Assembly (NCBI GenBank): GCA_946641795.1
Contig: CAMPBZ010000041.1
Location: 1-8,758, forward strand
Length of the DNA stretch: 8,758 nucleotides
Source: an uncultured Clostridia bacterium
GTDB lineage: Bacteria > Bacillota > Clostridia > Oscillospirales > CAG-272
Reading direction: 5' to 3'
This document shows positions 1 to 7,003 of this stretch, piece by piece. Every line of letters starts with the position of its first letter. Positions within the stretch are counted from its first letter, which is position 1. The position numbers and the translations under genes were made by a program. Under the pieces are notes generated by a model. That model was not told the DNA's origin, ran no database searches, and saw only the letters and a program-made list of their open reading frames with translations.

Positions 1-1
1 C

Positions 2-187
2 GGCAAGTCTTTTTCGGGCGGCGGGCGCTGGTGGCTCTGCTTTTTGCCCCGCATTCTGCTCGGGTTTGCAACGGTCGGCATCCTTCTGGTGGCCGATGTC
101 ATCCCGCGAATGCTCATTTCCTATTTTCGATATGCCGGTCGTATGACCGATTTTGTATTTTCTTCGGAGGAACCGAACCATGAGTGA
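2..187 (+). CDS. C-terminal fragment of an unidentified membrane protein (partial)
   Basis: An open frame enters from the left edge and runs 61 residues to a TGA at 185-187. It contains one strongly hydrophobic stretch (roughly residues 18-45 of the fragment, beginning RILLGFATVGILLV) that looks like a transmembrane helix, followed by a short polar tail ending in SSEEPNHE. The other two forward frames here are rich in Cys, His, Ser and Arg and look non-coding. Its last 8 nt overlap the metG start (ATGAGTGA), and the metG ribosome binding site lies inside its coding sequence, which suggests co-transcription and possible translational coupling. I do not recognise the family, and the fragment is too short to assign a function. 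Its reality rests on composition, the hydrophobic segment and the tidy overlap. Confidence 0.5.
   Translation, partial: GKSFSGGGRWWLCFLPRILLGFATVGILLVADVIPRMLISYFRYAGRMTDFVFSSEEPNHE
166..170 (+). promoter_or_regulatory. Ribosome binding site of metG
   Basis: GGAGG lies 9 nt before the ATG at 180. It fixes that ATG as the start and rules out the in-frame TTG at 153, which lies upstream of this site and would place it inside the coding sequence. Confidence 0.8.
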
Positions 188-2141
188 AAAATATTATTTA
201 ACAACCGCAATCGCCTACGCTTCCCGTAAGCCGCATTTCGGCAATACCTACGAGGTCATTATGTCGGATGCCGTCGCGCGGTATCAGCGCGCCCTCGGCA
301 AGGATGTTTTCTTCTGCACGGGAACCGACGAGCACGGTCAAAAAATTGAAAACTACGCCGCCGAGGCCGGACTTTCCCCGCAGGATTACGTGGATCGCGT
401 TTCCGGCGAGATCCGCGGCGTTTGGGACGGAATGAACAGCAGTTACGATTATTTCATCCGCACCACCGACGCGCCGCACGTCAAAGCCGTGCAAAAAATC
501 TTCCGCCGGTTTTACGAGCAGGGCGATATTTACAAGGGCGCCTACGAGGGCTGGTACTGCACCCCCTGCGAGTCTTTCTTTACCGAAACGCAGGCGGCCG
601 GCGGCGTTTGCCCCGATTGCGGCGCACCTCTCAAACAGGCAAAGGAAGAGGCCTATTTCTTCAAAATGAGCAAATATGCCCCCCGCCTGATGCAGTATAT
701 CGAGGATCACCCCGGGTTCATCCAGCCCGAACTGCGCAAAAAGGAAATGGTCAACAATTTCCTCAAAGCCGGCTTGCAGGACCTTTGCGTTTCCCGCACC
801 TCCTTCCAATGGGGGATCCCGGTAGATTTTGATCCCAAACACGTCATTTACGTTTGGGTGGATGCGCTTTCCAACTATATCACTGCGCTGGGCTACGATC
901 CCGATAAGTCCTACGAGGAGCAGTCCGAGCGGTTCAAGCACTACTGGCCGGCCGACGTGCATATCATCGGCAAGGATATTCTGCGCTTCCACACCATCTA
1001 TTGGCCCATCTTCTTAATGGCGCTCGATCTGCCCCTGCCCAAGCAGGTGTTCGGGCACCCCTGGTTCAATTTCGGCGCCGATAAAATGTCCAAATCCAAG
1101 GGCAACGTTATTTATGCCGACGAGCTTGCCGCGCATTTCTCCACCGACGGCGTGCGTTACTACGCGCTCTCCGAAATGCCCTTCGCTTCGGACGGTTCGG
1201 TGACCTACGAGGCGGTTATCAAGCGGTACAATATGGACCTGGTCAACAATCTGGGCAACCTGGTCAAGCGCACACTGGATATGGAGAAGAAGTATTTTGA
1301 CCAGATCGTTCCCGCGCCGGGCGCCGAGGAAGGCACCGACGGGGAGCTGAAAGCGGCGTGCGTAAAGGCGTTTGCAAATCTGAAAACCTGTATGGACGAT
1401 TTCCATATCGCCGACGCGCTTTCGGGCATTTTTGAGATGCTCGGCCGCGCCAATAAGTATATCGACGAAACCACGCCCTGGGCGCTCGCAAAGGACGAGA
1501 GCAACCGCCCGCGCCTGGGCACCGTGCTCTACAATCTGATGGAGGCCATCCGCTGGGGCGCCGTTATGCTTGCCCCCTTCATTCCGCAAACGGCGGAGGA
1601 GATTTTGAACGAGCTCGGCACATCCAAACGCGGCTTTGACACGCTGGGCGATCTTTCGGCCTTTTGCGGAATGACCGCCGGCGAAAAAGTGGGCGACTCC
1701 AAAGTGCTGTTTGCCCGCGTGGACGAGGCCAAAAAGCTGGAAGAGTTTGCAAAGCTGATGGAAGAGCAGAAGGCGGCGGCAAAAAAAGCCGCGGAGCCGG
1801 TAGAAAAGCCGGAAGGCTGCGCGCAGATCGGCATTGACGACTTTTCGGCGGTGGAACTGCGCACCGCAAAAGTGATTGCCTGCGAGCCGGTTCCAAAAGC
1901 CAAAAAACTGCTCAAATTGCAGCTGGACCTCGGCTACGAGCAGCGGCAGGTGGTTTCGGGCATTGCCAAATGGTACACGCCCGAACAGCTCATCGGCAAA
2001 AAGCTCATCGTTGTAGCCAACCTCAAACCCGCGGTGCTTTGCGGGGTAGAGTCCAACGGTATGATTTTAGCGTCCGGCGAGGAAACGGTGCGGGTAGTCT
2101 TCCTGGACCCCGAAACGCCGCTCGGTGAGCGCGTTCACTAA
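180..2141 (+). CDS. metG: Methionine--tRNA ligase
   Basis: Cytoplasmic class I aminoacyl-tRNA synthetase that charges tRNA(Met) with methionine using ATP; 653 residues, full length for the form with a C-terminal tRNA-binding domain. Visible in order: a variant HIGH signature (HFGN, residues 19-22) in the Rossmann fold; the conserved TGTDEHGQKI block; a single zinc knuckle with Cys127, Cys130, Cys144 and Cys147; the KMSKS loop at 302-306; the helical anticodon-binding domain (about 360-500); a Lys/Glu/Ala-rich linker; and an EMAP/Trbp111-like OB-fold from about residue 550 to the end (begins IGIDDFSAVELRTAKV). That last domain is known to form the dimer and bind tRNA in this family. The ATG at 180 is preceded by GGAGG. 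It overlaps the end of the upstream membrane-protein fragment by 8 nt. HFGN instead of HIGH is a mild variation; all other signature parts are intact. Confidence 0.97.
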   Translation: MSEKYYLTTAIAYASRKPHFGNTYEVIMSDAVARYQRALGKDVFFCTGTDEHGQKIENYAAEAGLSPQDYVDRVSGEIRGVWDGMNSSYDYFIRTTDAPHVKAVQKIFRRFYEQGDIYKGAYEGWYCTPCESFFTETQAAGGVCPDCGAPLKQAKEEAYFFKMSKYAPRLMQYIEDHPGFIQPELRKKEMVNNFLKAGLQDLCVSRTSFQWGIPVDFDPKHVIYVWVDALSNYITALGYDPDKSYEEQSERFKHYWPADVHIIGKDILRFHTIYWPIFLMALDLPLPKQVFGHPWFNFGADKMSKSKGNVIYADELAAHFSTDGVRYYALSEMPFASDGSVTYEAVIKRYNMDLVNNLGNLVKRTLDMEKKYFDQIVPAPGAEEGTDGELKAACVKAFANLKTCMDDFHIADALSGIFEMLGRANKYIDETTPWALAKDESNRPRLGTVLYNLMEAIRWGAVMLAPFIPQTAEEILNELGTSKRGFDTLGDLSAFCGMTAGEKVGDSKVLFARVDEAKKLEEFAKLMEEQKAAAKKAAEPVEKPEGCAQIGIDDFSAVELRTAKVIACEPVPKAKKLLKLQLDLGYEQRQVVSGIAKWYTPEQLIGKKLIVVANLKPAVLCGVESNGMILASGEETVRVVFLDPETPLGERVH

Positions 2142-2184
2142 AACAAAAAACAGGGGAGCGGTTTCAAATCGGCTCCCCTGATTT
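2141..2184. terminator. Hairpin between metG and gpsA; terminator-like mainly for the minus strand
   Basis: A 9-bp perfect stem, CAGGGGAGC (2151-2159) with GCTCCCCTG (2172-2180), encloses a 12-nt loop directly after the metG stop codon. On the plus strand the stem is followed only by ATTTC, a poor U-tract. On the minus strand it is followed by six T, a G, and four more T (2150 down to 2140), the arrangement of a good intrinsic terminator. It may stop antisense transcription into metG, and may act only weakly or as an mRNA 3'-end stabiliser for metG. Sense termination efficiency cannot be judged from sequence alone. Confidence 0.6.
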
Positions 2185-2201
2185 CGGAAAGGGTATTCAC
2201 A

Positions 2202-3176
2202 ATGCAAACTTCGGTTATCGGTTGCGGGCGCTGGGGCTCGCTCATCGCCTGGTATCTGGATCGCACCGGGCATTCGGTCGCGCTTTACGGCAGGGCGTCG
2301 TCGCCGCATTTTCAGGCGCTTTTGCAAACGCGCAAAAATGATGCGCTGGAACTTCCCGAACGGGTCATCCTGACCTCTGACCTCGCGCTTGCCTGCCGGG
2401 CGGAAACCATTTTTATTTCGGTTCCCTCCCAAAAACTGCGCAGCTTTTTCCGGGAACTGCAACCGCTGGATCTGCACGGCAAAAACGTTGTTCTTTGTAT
2501 GAAAGGGCTGGAAGTGGAAAGCGGCAAACGGCTCTCGGAAATTGCCGAGGAAGAACTGCCGCCGGACAACCGCATAGCCGTTTGGCTCGGCCCCGGACAC
2601 GTGCAGGAATTTTTGGCCGGCGTTCCCAACTGTATGGTAATCGACAGCCGGCACGAAGCGCTGAAAAAAGAGCTGATCGAGGCGTTTTCCGGCAATCTGA
2701 TCCGGTTTTACTACGGCGAGGACTTGATTGGAAACGAGGTCGGCGCGGCAACCAAAAACGTGATCGGTATTGCCGCCGGAATGCTGGACGGCTTACATCT
2801 TTCTACCCTCAAAGGCGCGCTGATGAGCCGGGGAACGCATGAGATCGCGGCTCTGATCGGCGCAATGGGCGGCAACCCGTTTTCGGCCTACGGGCTTTGC
2901 CACCTGGGCGATTACGAGGCCACCGTCTTTTCGCCTTATTCGCACAACCGCGCGTTTGGTGAGTGCATTGCTTTGGGCAAACCCTACGCCTCGCTTGCCG
3001 AGGGGTACGCAACCGCCGCCGCGGTAATGGTGCTGGCGGAAAAATACGGCGTGGAACTGCCCATTTGCCGGGCGGTTTATCACGTCCTGTATCAAAACGC
3101 GGCACCCGCCGAGGAGATTGCCGCCTTGTTCAACCGTTCTTTGAAACGGGAATGGAATTCGGGAAAGGAATTTTGA
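2202..3176 (+). CDS. gpsA: NAD(P)H-dependent glycerol-3-phosphate dehydrogenase family protein
   Basis: 324 residues, the usual length of GpsA, which reduces dihydroxyacetone phosphate to sn-glycerol 3-phosphate for phospholipid synthesis in the cytoplasm. The N-terminal dinucleotide-binding turn is GCGRWGS (residues 7-13). Lys101 lies in the CMKGLE block and Lys185 in the GAATKNVIGIAAG block, matching the two conserved active-site lysines. The C-terminal helical domain has SRGTHE, the GD pair (Asp237) in GLCHLGDYEA, and HNRAFG (Asn249, Arg250), matching the substrate-binding Asp and Asn-Arg of the family. The ATG follows GGAAAGG with suitable spacing. The stop is 3 nt before tatD, so the two genes form an operon. 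Several blocks differ from textbook GpsA (WGS for WGT, GLCHLGDYEA for GLAGLGDLV), so this may be a paralogue, with a standard gpsA elsewhere in the genome. The family call is secure; the exact substrate is not. Confidence 0.88.
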   Translation: MQTSVIGCGRWGSLIAWYLDRTGHSVALYGRASSPHFQALLQTRKNDALELPERVILTSDLALACRAETIFISVPSQKLRSFFRELQPLDLHGKNVVLCMKGLEVESGKRLSEIAEEELPPDNRIAVWLGPGHVQEFLAGVPNCMVIDSRHEALKKELIEAFSGNLIRFYYGEDLIGNEVGAATKNVIGIAAGMLDGLHLSTLKGALMSRGTHEIAALIGAMGGNPFSAYGLCHLGDYEATVFSPYSHNRAFGECIALGKPYASLAEGYATAAAVMVLAEKYGVELPICRAVYHVLYQNAAPAEEIAALFNRSLKREWNSGKEF

Positions 3177-3179
3177 AAA

Positions 3180-4010
3180 ATGCCTGTTTGTAACCGGATC
3201 TTTGATAGTCACGCGCATTATTTTGACGCCCGTTTCGAGCGGGAAGCCGAGGGCGGCGCGGACGCGATTTTGCATACCATCCTGGGTCGAACGGTGGAAA
3301 GCGTCGTCAACGTGGGCACCAATCCCGAAACCTCGCGCCGGGCGATCGCGCAGGCGGCGCGCTATCCGGGAATGTACGCCGCCGCCGGCATTCACCCGGA
3401 GGATTGCCATTTTCTGGACGAGGCGCAGGCATTTGCCGAACTGAAAAACATTCTGGGAAACGACGAAAGCCGGAAACAGGATAAAATCGTTGCCATTGGG
3501 GAGATCGGGCTGGATTACCATACCGAAGCGTTCGGCGATATTCCCCTGGACAAAGCAAAAGAGATGCGCGTTTTCCGGGCGCAGCTGGAACTGGCTGGCG
3601 AGCTGGATTTGCCGGTCATCATTCACGACCGCGACGCGCACGGCGATATTTTTGAAACGATTTTGCAGTATCCCGGCGTTCGGGGCGTCATGCACAGTTT
3701 CAGCGGCAGTCCCGAGCTGGCGCGCGAGTATATCAAGCGCGGCTGGTACATTTCTTTTTCCGGCACCATCACCTTCCGCAACGCCGCGCGGGTGCGCGAG
3801 GCGGCGGCCGCCGTACCGCGCGACCGGCTGCTGGTGGAAACCGATTGCCCCTACCTTGCGCCGCACCCGTTCCGCGGGCAGTTGAACCATTCGGGCTACC
3901 TGGAATATACGCTTGCGGCGGTTGCCGAACTTTGGGGCGTTTCGCCGCAGGAGGCGGCCGACCAAACGCGAAAGAACGCCGAGCGGCTTTTTTTGGGCAA
4001 ATCTTTGTGA
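3180..4010 (+). CDS. tatD: TatD family hydrolase (metal-dependent DNase)
   Basis: 276 residues forming a TIM-barrel of the amidohydrolase-like TatD family. Members are cytoplasmic, divalent-metal-dependent nucleases with reported 3'-5' exonuclease activity, linked to DNA repair and quality control; the family also contains YcfH/YabD-type proteins of unclear role. All expected metal ligands are visible: His11 and His13 in the DSHAH motif, Glu108 in IGEIGLDY, His149 in VIIHDRDAH, His172 in VMHSFSG and Asp222 in VETDCPYLAP. The C-terminal NAERLF block is the usual family ending. AAAGGA (3164-3169) inside the end of gpsA serves as ribosome binding site, 10 nt before the ATG, and the gap from gpsA is 3 nt. 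In many Firmicutes tatD directly follows the methionyl-tRNA synthetase gene; here gpsA is between them. No convincing intrinsic terminator follows it. Confidence 0.94.
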   Translation: MPVCNRIFDSHAHYFDARFEREAEGGADAILHTILGRTVESVVNVGTNPETSRRAIAQAARYPGMYAAAGIHPEDCHFLDEAQAFAELKNILGNDESRKQDKIVAIGEIGLDYHTEAFGDIPLDKAKEMRVFRAQLELAGELDLPVIIHDRDAHGDIFETILQYPGVRGVMHSFSGSPELAREYIKRGWYISFSGTITFRNAARVREAAAAVPRDRLLVETDCPYLAPHPFRGQLNHSGYLEYTLAAVAELWGVSPQEAADQTRKNAERLFLGKSL

Positions 4011-4045
4011 ATTTTTTACAAAAAGAACCGGTGGAATTCTACATT

Positions 4046-4134
4046 CCGTAAGCTAAAAAGTTCAAAAATCGGCTTGCAATTCCATCCTTCTTATGATATA
4101 CTGAAAAAGGTATCGCACTTACGGCGAACTTTTT
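4046..4134. repeat. Two crossed inverted repeats flanking the EF-G-like promoter
   Basis: CCGTAAG at 4046-4052 is the exact reverse complement of CTTACGG at 4118-4124, and AAAAAGTTC at 4055-4063 is the exact reverse complement of GAACTTTTT at 4126-4134. The arms are ordered A, B, A', B', the crossed order of a pseudoknot and not nested stem-loops. The promoter lies between the left and right arms. Any function is unknown; the arms are short and the second pair is AT-rich. Confidence 0.4.
4074..4102 (+). promoter_or_regulatory. Sigma-A type promoter of the EF-G-like gene
   Basis: A -35 element TTGCAA (4074-4079) and a -10 element TATACT (4097-4102) are separated by 17 nt. A TG one base before the -10 (4094-4095) gives an extended -10. 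The predicted transcript start is near 4109, leaving a leader of about 50 nt. The start ATG at 4160 is preceded by GAGGA (4148-4152) with a 7-nt gap. The promoter makes this gene a transcription unit separate from gpsA-tatD, although read-through from tatD is possible. Confidence 0.75.
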
Positions 4135-4159
4135 TGAAAGGATAATCGAGGACAACGCT

Positions 4160-6214
4160 ATGGCAAAATTTGAAACCAAAAAAATCAGAAATGTCGCGCT
4201 CCTTGGACACAGCGGGAGCGGAAAGACCTCCCTTGCGGAGGCAATGCTCTATCTGGCCGGAGAAACCGACCGTTTGGGCACCGTAGCTGCCGGCAACACC
4301 GTCAGCGACTATGACCCCGAGGAGATCGCAAGAAAAATTTCGGTTTCCGCATCCCTGATGAATATGACCTGGAAGGATATTAAGATCAACCTGCTGGACA
4401 CGCCCGGATACCTGGACTTTACCGGTGAGGTTTTGCAGGCGCTTCGCGTAGCCGACAGCGCAATCATCACGGTGGACGGCAAAGCCGGCATTGAGGTTGG
4501 TACCGAGCTGGCCTGGGATCTTGCCGTCAAGGCGGGATTGCCGCGCGCATTCTTCATCAACAAATTCGACGATAACGAGGCTCGCTTCGGCCGCGTGCTG
4601 GATTCGCTCCAAGAGACTTTCGGCAAGAGCGTTTGCCCGCTCACCATCCCGATGGTTAAAAACGGCACCGTTGTTGGTATGATCGACCTGATTGACCGCG
4701 TGGCGCACGTCTTTGACGACAAGGGCAAACACAGCTCGGAGGCCGTTCCGGCAGAGAGCGAAGAGGCAGTTGCAAAATACCGCGATATGTTGATGGAAGC
4801 CGTTGCCAGCACCAACGAAGATTTGATGATGAAATTCTTTGACGGGGAAGAGATCACCCACGACGAAGCCGTTGAGGCCGTTCACGAAGGCACCCTCTCC
4901 GGCGAGATCGTTCCGGTATTCTGCGGTGCCGCCACCAAGCTTTGGGGCGTTTGGACGCTGATGGATAAAATTGCCGAATCCTTCCCGCGCCACACCGCCA
5001 AAAAGCAGGAAAAACTGGAAGACGGCAAGACGATGGAAATCAAAGTGGATGGCGAACCGGCCATTTTCGTGTTCAAAACGGTTGCCGACCCGTTCGTTGG
5101 CAAAATGTCCTTCTTCAAGGTGATGAGCGGTTCGGTCAAGCGCGATATGACCCTGCGCAACAACACGTCCGGCAGCTCCGAAAAGCTGGCTCACATTTAC
5201 ATTATGAAGGGCAAAAAGCAAACCGAAGTGGAAGAGCTGGATTGCGGTGATATCGGTATGGTCGCCAAGCTTTCGGCTACCAACACCAACGATACGCTTA
5301 CGCAAAGCAGTGATTTCTCCTATGCAAAAATCCAATTTCCAACGCCTTACTATGTCAAGGCAATGGTTCCCGCCGGCAAGGGCGACGAAGGCAAACTTTC
5401 GCAAAGCATTGCCCGTATGGTGGAGGAAGACTACACCCTGCGCTTTGAGAACGACCCCGAAACCAAGCAGCTGCTCATCTACGGTTTGGGCGAGGTGCAT
5501 CTCTCGGTTCTCTCGGCTCGTTTGAAGAGCCGGTTCAGCCTGAACATCAACTACGAAGTTCCTCGCATTGCCTACCGCGAAAAGATCACCAAATCGGTGG
5601 ATGTGGAAGGCAAGCATAAAAAGCAGAACGGCGGTTCCGGTCAGTACGGCCACGTCAAAATGCGGTTCTCCCCCTCCGAGGAGGAAGGCCTCACCTTTAC
5701 CGTTTCGGTCGTTGGCGGCACCGTTCCCAAGAACTTCTACCCGGCGGTGGAAAAGGGCATTCAGGAGGCTATGGCAAAAGGCGCCGCAGGCTTCCCGATG
5801 ATGGGCCTTTGCGCCGATCTGTACGACGGTTCCTACCACGCGGTGGACTCGGACGAAATCTCCTTCAAAACCGCGGCTTCTCTGGCCTATAAGAAGTGCC
5901 TGGAAGAAGCGGCTCCGGTCATTCTGGAACCGGTGGGCGACCTGTTCATTTCGGTTCCCGAAAGTATGGTGGGCGATGTGATGGGCGACCTGAACAAGCG
6001 GCGCGGAAGCGTTATGGGTATGGAACCAACGCCCGATCATAAGGGCTACACCACCGTTCAGGCAACGGCACCCAAGTCCGAAATTCTGGATTACCCCATC
6101 GTTCTGCGCGCTATGACGCAGGGCCGCGGCTCCTTTACCTATCAGGTAACCGGCTACGATGTGGTTCCCGGCAACCTTGCCGCAAAAATCAAAGAGGAAT
6201 ACAAAGATCGCTGA
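4160..6214 (+). CDS. fusA: Elongation factor G-like translational GTPase (EF-G-2 class)
   Basis: 684 residues with the complete five-domain EF-G layout: GTPase domain (about 8-280), domain II (300-375), III (393-465), IV (470-590) and V (588-680). GTPase motifs: P-loop GHSGSGKTS (16-24), G3 DTPGYLDF (80-87), G4 NKFD (134-137) and G5 CGAAT (255-259). Domain IV keeps the GGSGQYGHV loop (491-499) and the YDGSYHAVDS block. It differs from the main elongation factor in ways I know from EF-G-2 paralogues such as that of Thermus: GHSGSGKT for AHVDAGKTT, Tyr84 where the catalytic His sits, and KISVSAS in switch I where canonical EF-G has the RGITI Thr segment. The family binds ribosomes; the physiological role of EF-G-2 is poorly defined. 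Tetracycline ribosomal-protection proteins are relatives, but its full EF-G-like domain IV argues against that role. It has its own promoter and terminator and no ribosomal-protein neighbours, supporting a paralogue and not the str-operon fusA. Confidence 0.9.
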   Translation: MAKFETKKIRNVALLGHSGSGKTSLAEAMLYLAGETDRLGTVAAGNTVSDYDPEEIARKISVSASLMNMTWKDIKINLLDTPGYLDFTGEVLQALRVADSAIITVDGKAGIEVGTELAWDLAVKAGLPRAFFINKFDDNEARFGRVLDSLQETFGKSVCPLTIPMVKNGTVVGMIDLIDRVAHVFDDKGKHSSEAVPAESEEAVAKYRDMLMEAVASTNEDLMMKFFDGEEITHDEAVEAVHEGTLSGEIVPVFCGAATKLWGVWTLMDKIAESFPRHTAKKQEKLEDGKTMEIKVDGEPAIFVFKTVADPFVGKMSFFKVMSGSVKRDMTLRNNTSGSSEKLAHIYIMKGKKQTEVEELDCGDIGMVAKLSATNTNDTLTQSSDFSYAKIQFPTPYYVKAMVPAGKGDEGKLSQSIARMVEEDYTLRFENDPETKQLLIYGLGEVHLSVLSARLKSRFSLNINYEVPRIAYREKITKSVDVEGKHKKQNGGSGQYGHVKMRFSPSEEEGLTFTVSVVGGTVPKNFYPAVEKGIQEAMAKGAAGFPMMGLCADLYDGSYHAVDSDEISFKTAASLAYKKCLEEAAPVILEPVGDLFISVPESMVGDVMGDLNKRRGSVMGMEPTPDHKGYTTVQATAPKSEILDYPIVLRAMTQGRGSFTYQVTGYDVVPGNLAAKIKEEYKDR

Positions 6215-6230
6215 TCTTTTCTGAAAACAA

Positions 6231-6267
6231 AAAAAGGGAGAACGGATGTTTCCGTTCTCCCTTTTTC
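6231..6267. terminator. Bidirectional intrinsic terminator between converging genes
   Basis: A perfect stem of GGGAGAACGGA (6236-6246) with TCCGTTCTCCC (6251-6261) closes on a TGTT loop, and five A (6231-6235) pair with five T (6262-6266), giving 16 bp in total. T-runs follow on both strands, so it should end both the EF-G-like gene from the left and the histidine phosphatase gene from the right. Confidence 0.95.
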
Positions 6268-6271
6268 TTTT

Positions 6272-6907
6272 TCAAATGCCGTTCGGCAGGGCAGTAATTT
6301 CTTCCAAATGGGCGGTGTCCGCTTTTTTGATAATGCGCGGCATGCCGTTCTCGTAGCAAACAACGGTAATGGAGGCGTTCGGGCCACTGGGGTCTTTCCC
6401 AATCTCGGCAAACGGCTCGTTCTGCCAGTAGCAAAGCATACTCCGCAGGGGCATTGCGTGGCTGAACAGGGCAATGCACCCGCCCTGATTTTCCTTGACC
6501 AACCGTTCCACGCAGGCGGTTACGCGGTCGTAAACGTTGCGCATACTTTCGCCGCCAGGCAGTTGCAACAGCGAGCGGTCGCCGCGAAAATGGGCATATT
6601 CTTCGGGATACCGTTCCTTGATTTCGTCAAAAAGAAGCCCCTCCCATTCCCCGGCGGCAACCTCGCAAAGCCCCGGTTCGGGAATAATCTCCAATCCCAG
6701 CAGTTCCGCCGTCGGTTTTGCCGTGTTTACGGCGCGGGAAAGCGGGCTGGAATAAATTTTGGTAATGGGAAAAGCGGCAAGTGCTTTTGCCGTGCTTTGC
6801 GCCTGCCGGTATCCCAAATCGGTCAATTTGGCGTCGATCTGCCCGGCAAATCTTCGCTCCAAATTGCATTCGCTTTGCCCGTGGCGGATAAAAAGAACGG
6901 TGGTCAT
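6272..6907 (-). CDS. Histidine phosphatase family protein
   Basis: 211 residues, typical of the phosphoglycerate mutase-like/histidine phosphatase superfamily, which hydrolyses or transfers phosphate through a phospho-His intermediate. Visible active-site parts: LFIRHGQSECN with Arg8, nucleophile His9 and Asn15; Arg58 in YSSPLSRA; the proton-donor Glu82 in CEVAAGEWEG; and the second His150 in LFSHAMPLR. Members include cofactor-independent-looking GpmB proteins, CobC alpha-ribazole phosphatase and broad-specificity phosphatases; the sequence does not separate these, and no cobalamin genes are nearby. The ATG at 6907 is chosen because AAAGGAG lies 12 nt upstream; an in-frame TTG at 6937 would put that site inside the coding region. 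It has its own promoter and shares the terminator at 6231-6267 with the converging EF-G-like gene. Likely cytoplasmic, as no signal peptide is seen. Confidence 0.9.
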   Translation of the reverse strand: MTTVLFIRHGQSECNLERRFAGQIDAKLTDLGYRQAQSTAKALAAFPITKIYSSPLSRAVNTAKPTAELLGLEIIPEPGLCEVAAGEWEGLLFDEIKERYPEEYAHFRGDRSLLQLPGGESMRNVYDRVTACVERLVKENQGGCIALFSHAMPLRSMLCYWQNEPFAEIGKDPSGPNASITVVCYENGMPRIIKKADTAHLEEITALPNGI

Positions 6908-6919
6908 AGAAAGGGCGTG

Positions 6920-6926
6920 CTCCTTT
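6920..6926 (-). promoter_or_regulatory. Ribosome binding site of the histidine phosphatase gene
   Basis: AAAGGAG on the minus strand, 12 nt before the ATG at 6907. The gap is a little long, but no better site or start is nearby, and it excludes the upstream TTG. Confidence 0.65.
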
Positions 6927-6960
6927 GAAAAAATCAATATCGTTCGCTTTTTCGATACTG

Positions 6961-6989
6961 ATTATAGCACGGCGCGCCGGTTTTGTAAA
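6961..6989 (-). promoter_or_regulatory. Near-consensus sigma-A promoter of the histidine phosphatase gene
   Basis: On the minus strand TTTACA (6989-6984) and TATAAT (6966-6961) are separated by exactly 17 nt, and the bases before the -10 read TGC, giving an extended -10. The predicted start is near 6954, with a leader of about 47 nt. The spacer holds a 10-bp perfect palindrome, CGGCGCGCCG (6970-6979). The promoter lies directly after the stop codon of the upstream peptidoglycan-binding gene. Confidence 0.85.
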
Positions 6990-7003
6990 GAGAAAAAACG
7001 ATT

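Noticed and set aside
153..179. Extended metG start at a TTG
   Set aside because: The GGAGG at 166-170 lies within this extension and fits the ATG at 180, where the protein begins as usual for the family.
2793..3965. A 390-residue open frame on the minus strand spanning gpsA and tatD
   Set aside because: It crosses two well-supported plus-strand genes and their junction, has no family motif, and has biased composition typical of antisense frames.
4010..4047. Possible terminator after tatD (short T-run and a GGAAT/ATTCC hairpin at 4033-4047)
   Set aside because: The stem is only 5 bp, comes after the T-run and has no T-run behind it, so it does not fit an intrinsic terminator.
4091..6040. 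A 649-residue open frame on the minus strand opposite the EF-G-like gene
   Set aside because: It is a shadow of a long codon-biased gene: the sense strand rarely uses the codons (TTA, CTA, TCA) that would give antisense stops. Its translation is rich in His, Arg and Phe, with no recognisable motif, and it runs through the promoter and leader of the sense gene.
4160..6214. Tetracycline resistance ribosomal protection protein
   Set aside because: Full-length EF-G-type domain IV with the GGSGQYGHV loop and EF-G-2 style GTPase motifs fit an EF-G paralogue better.
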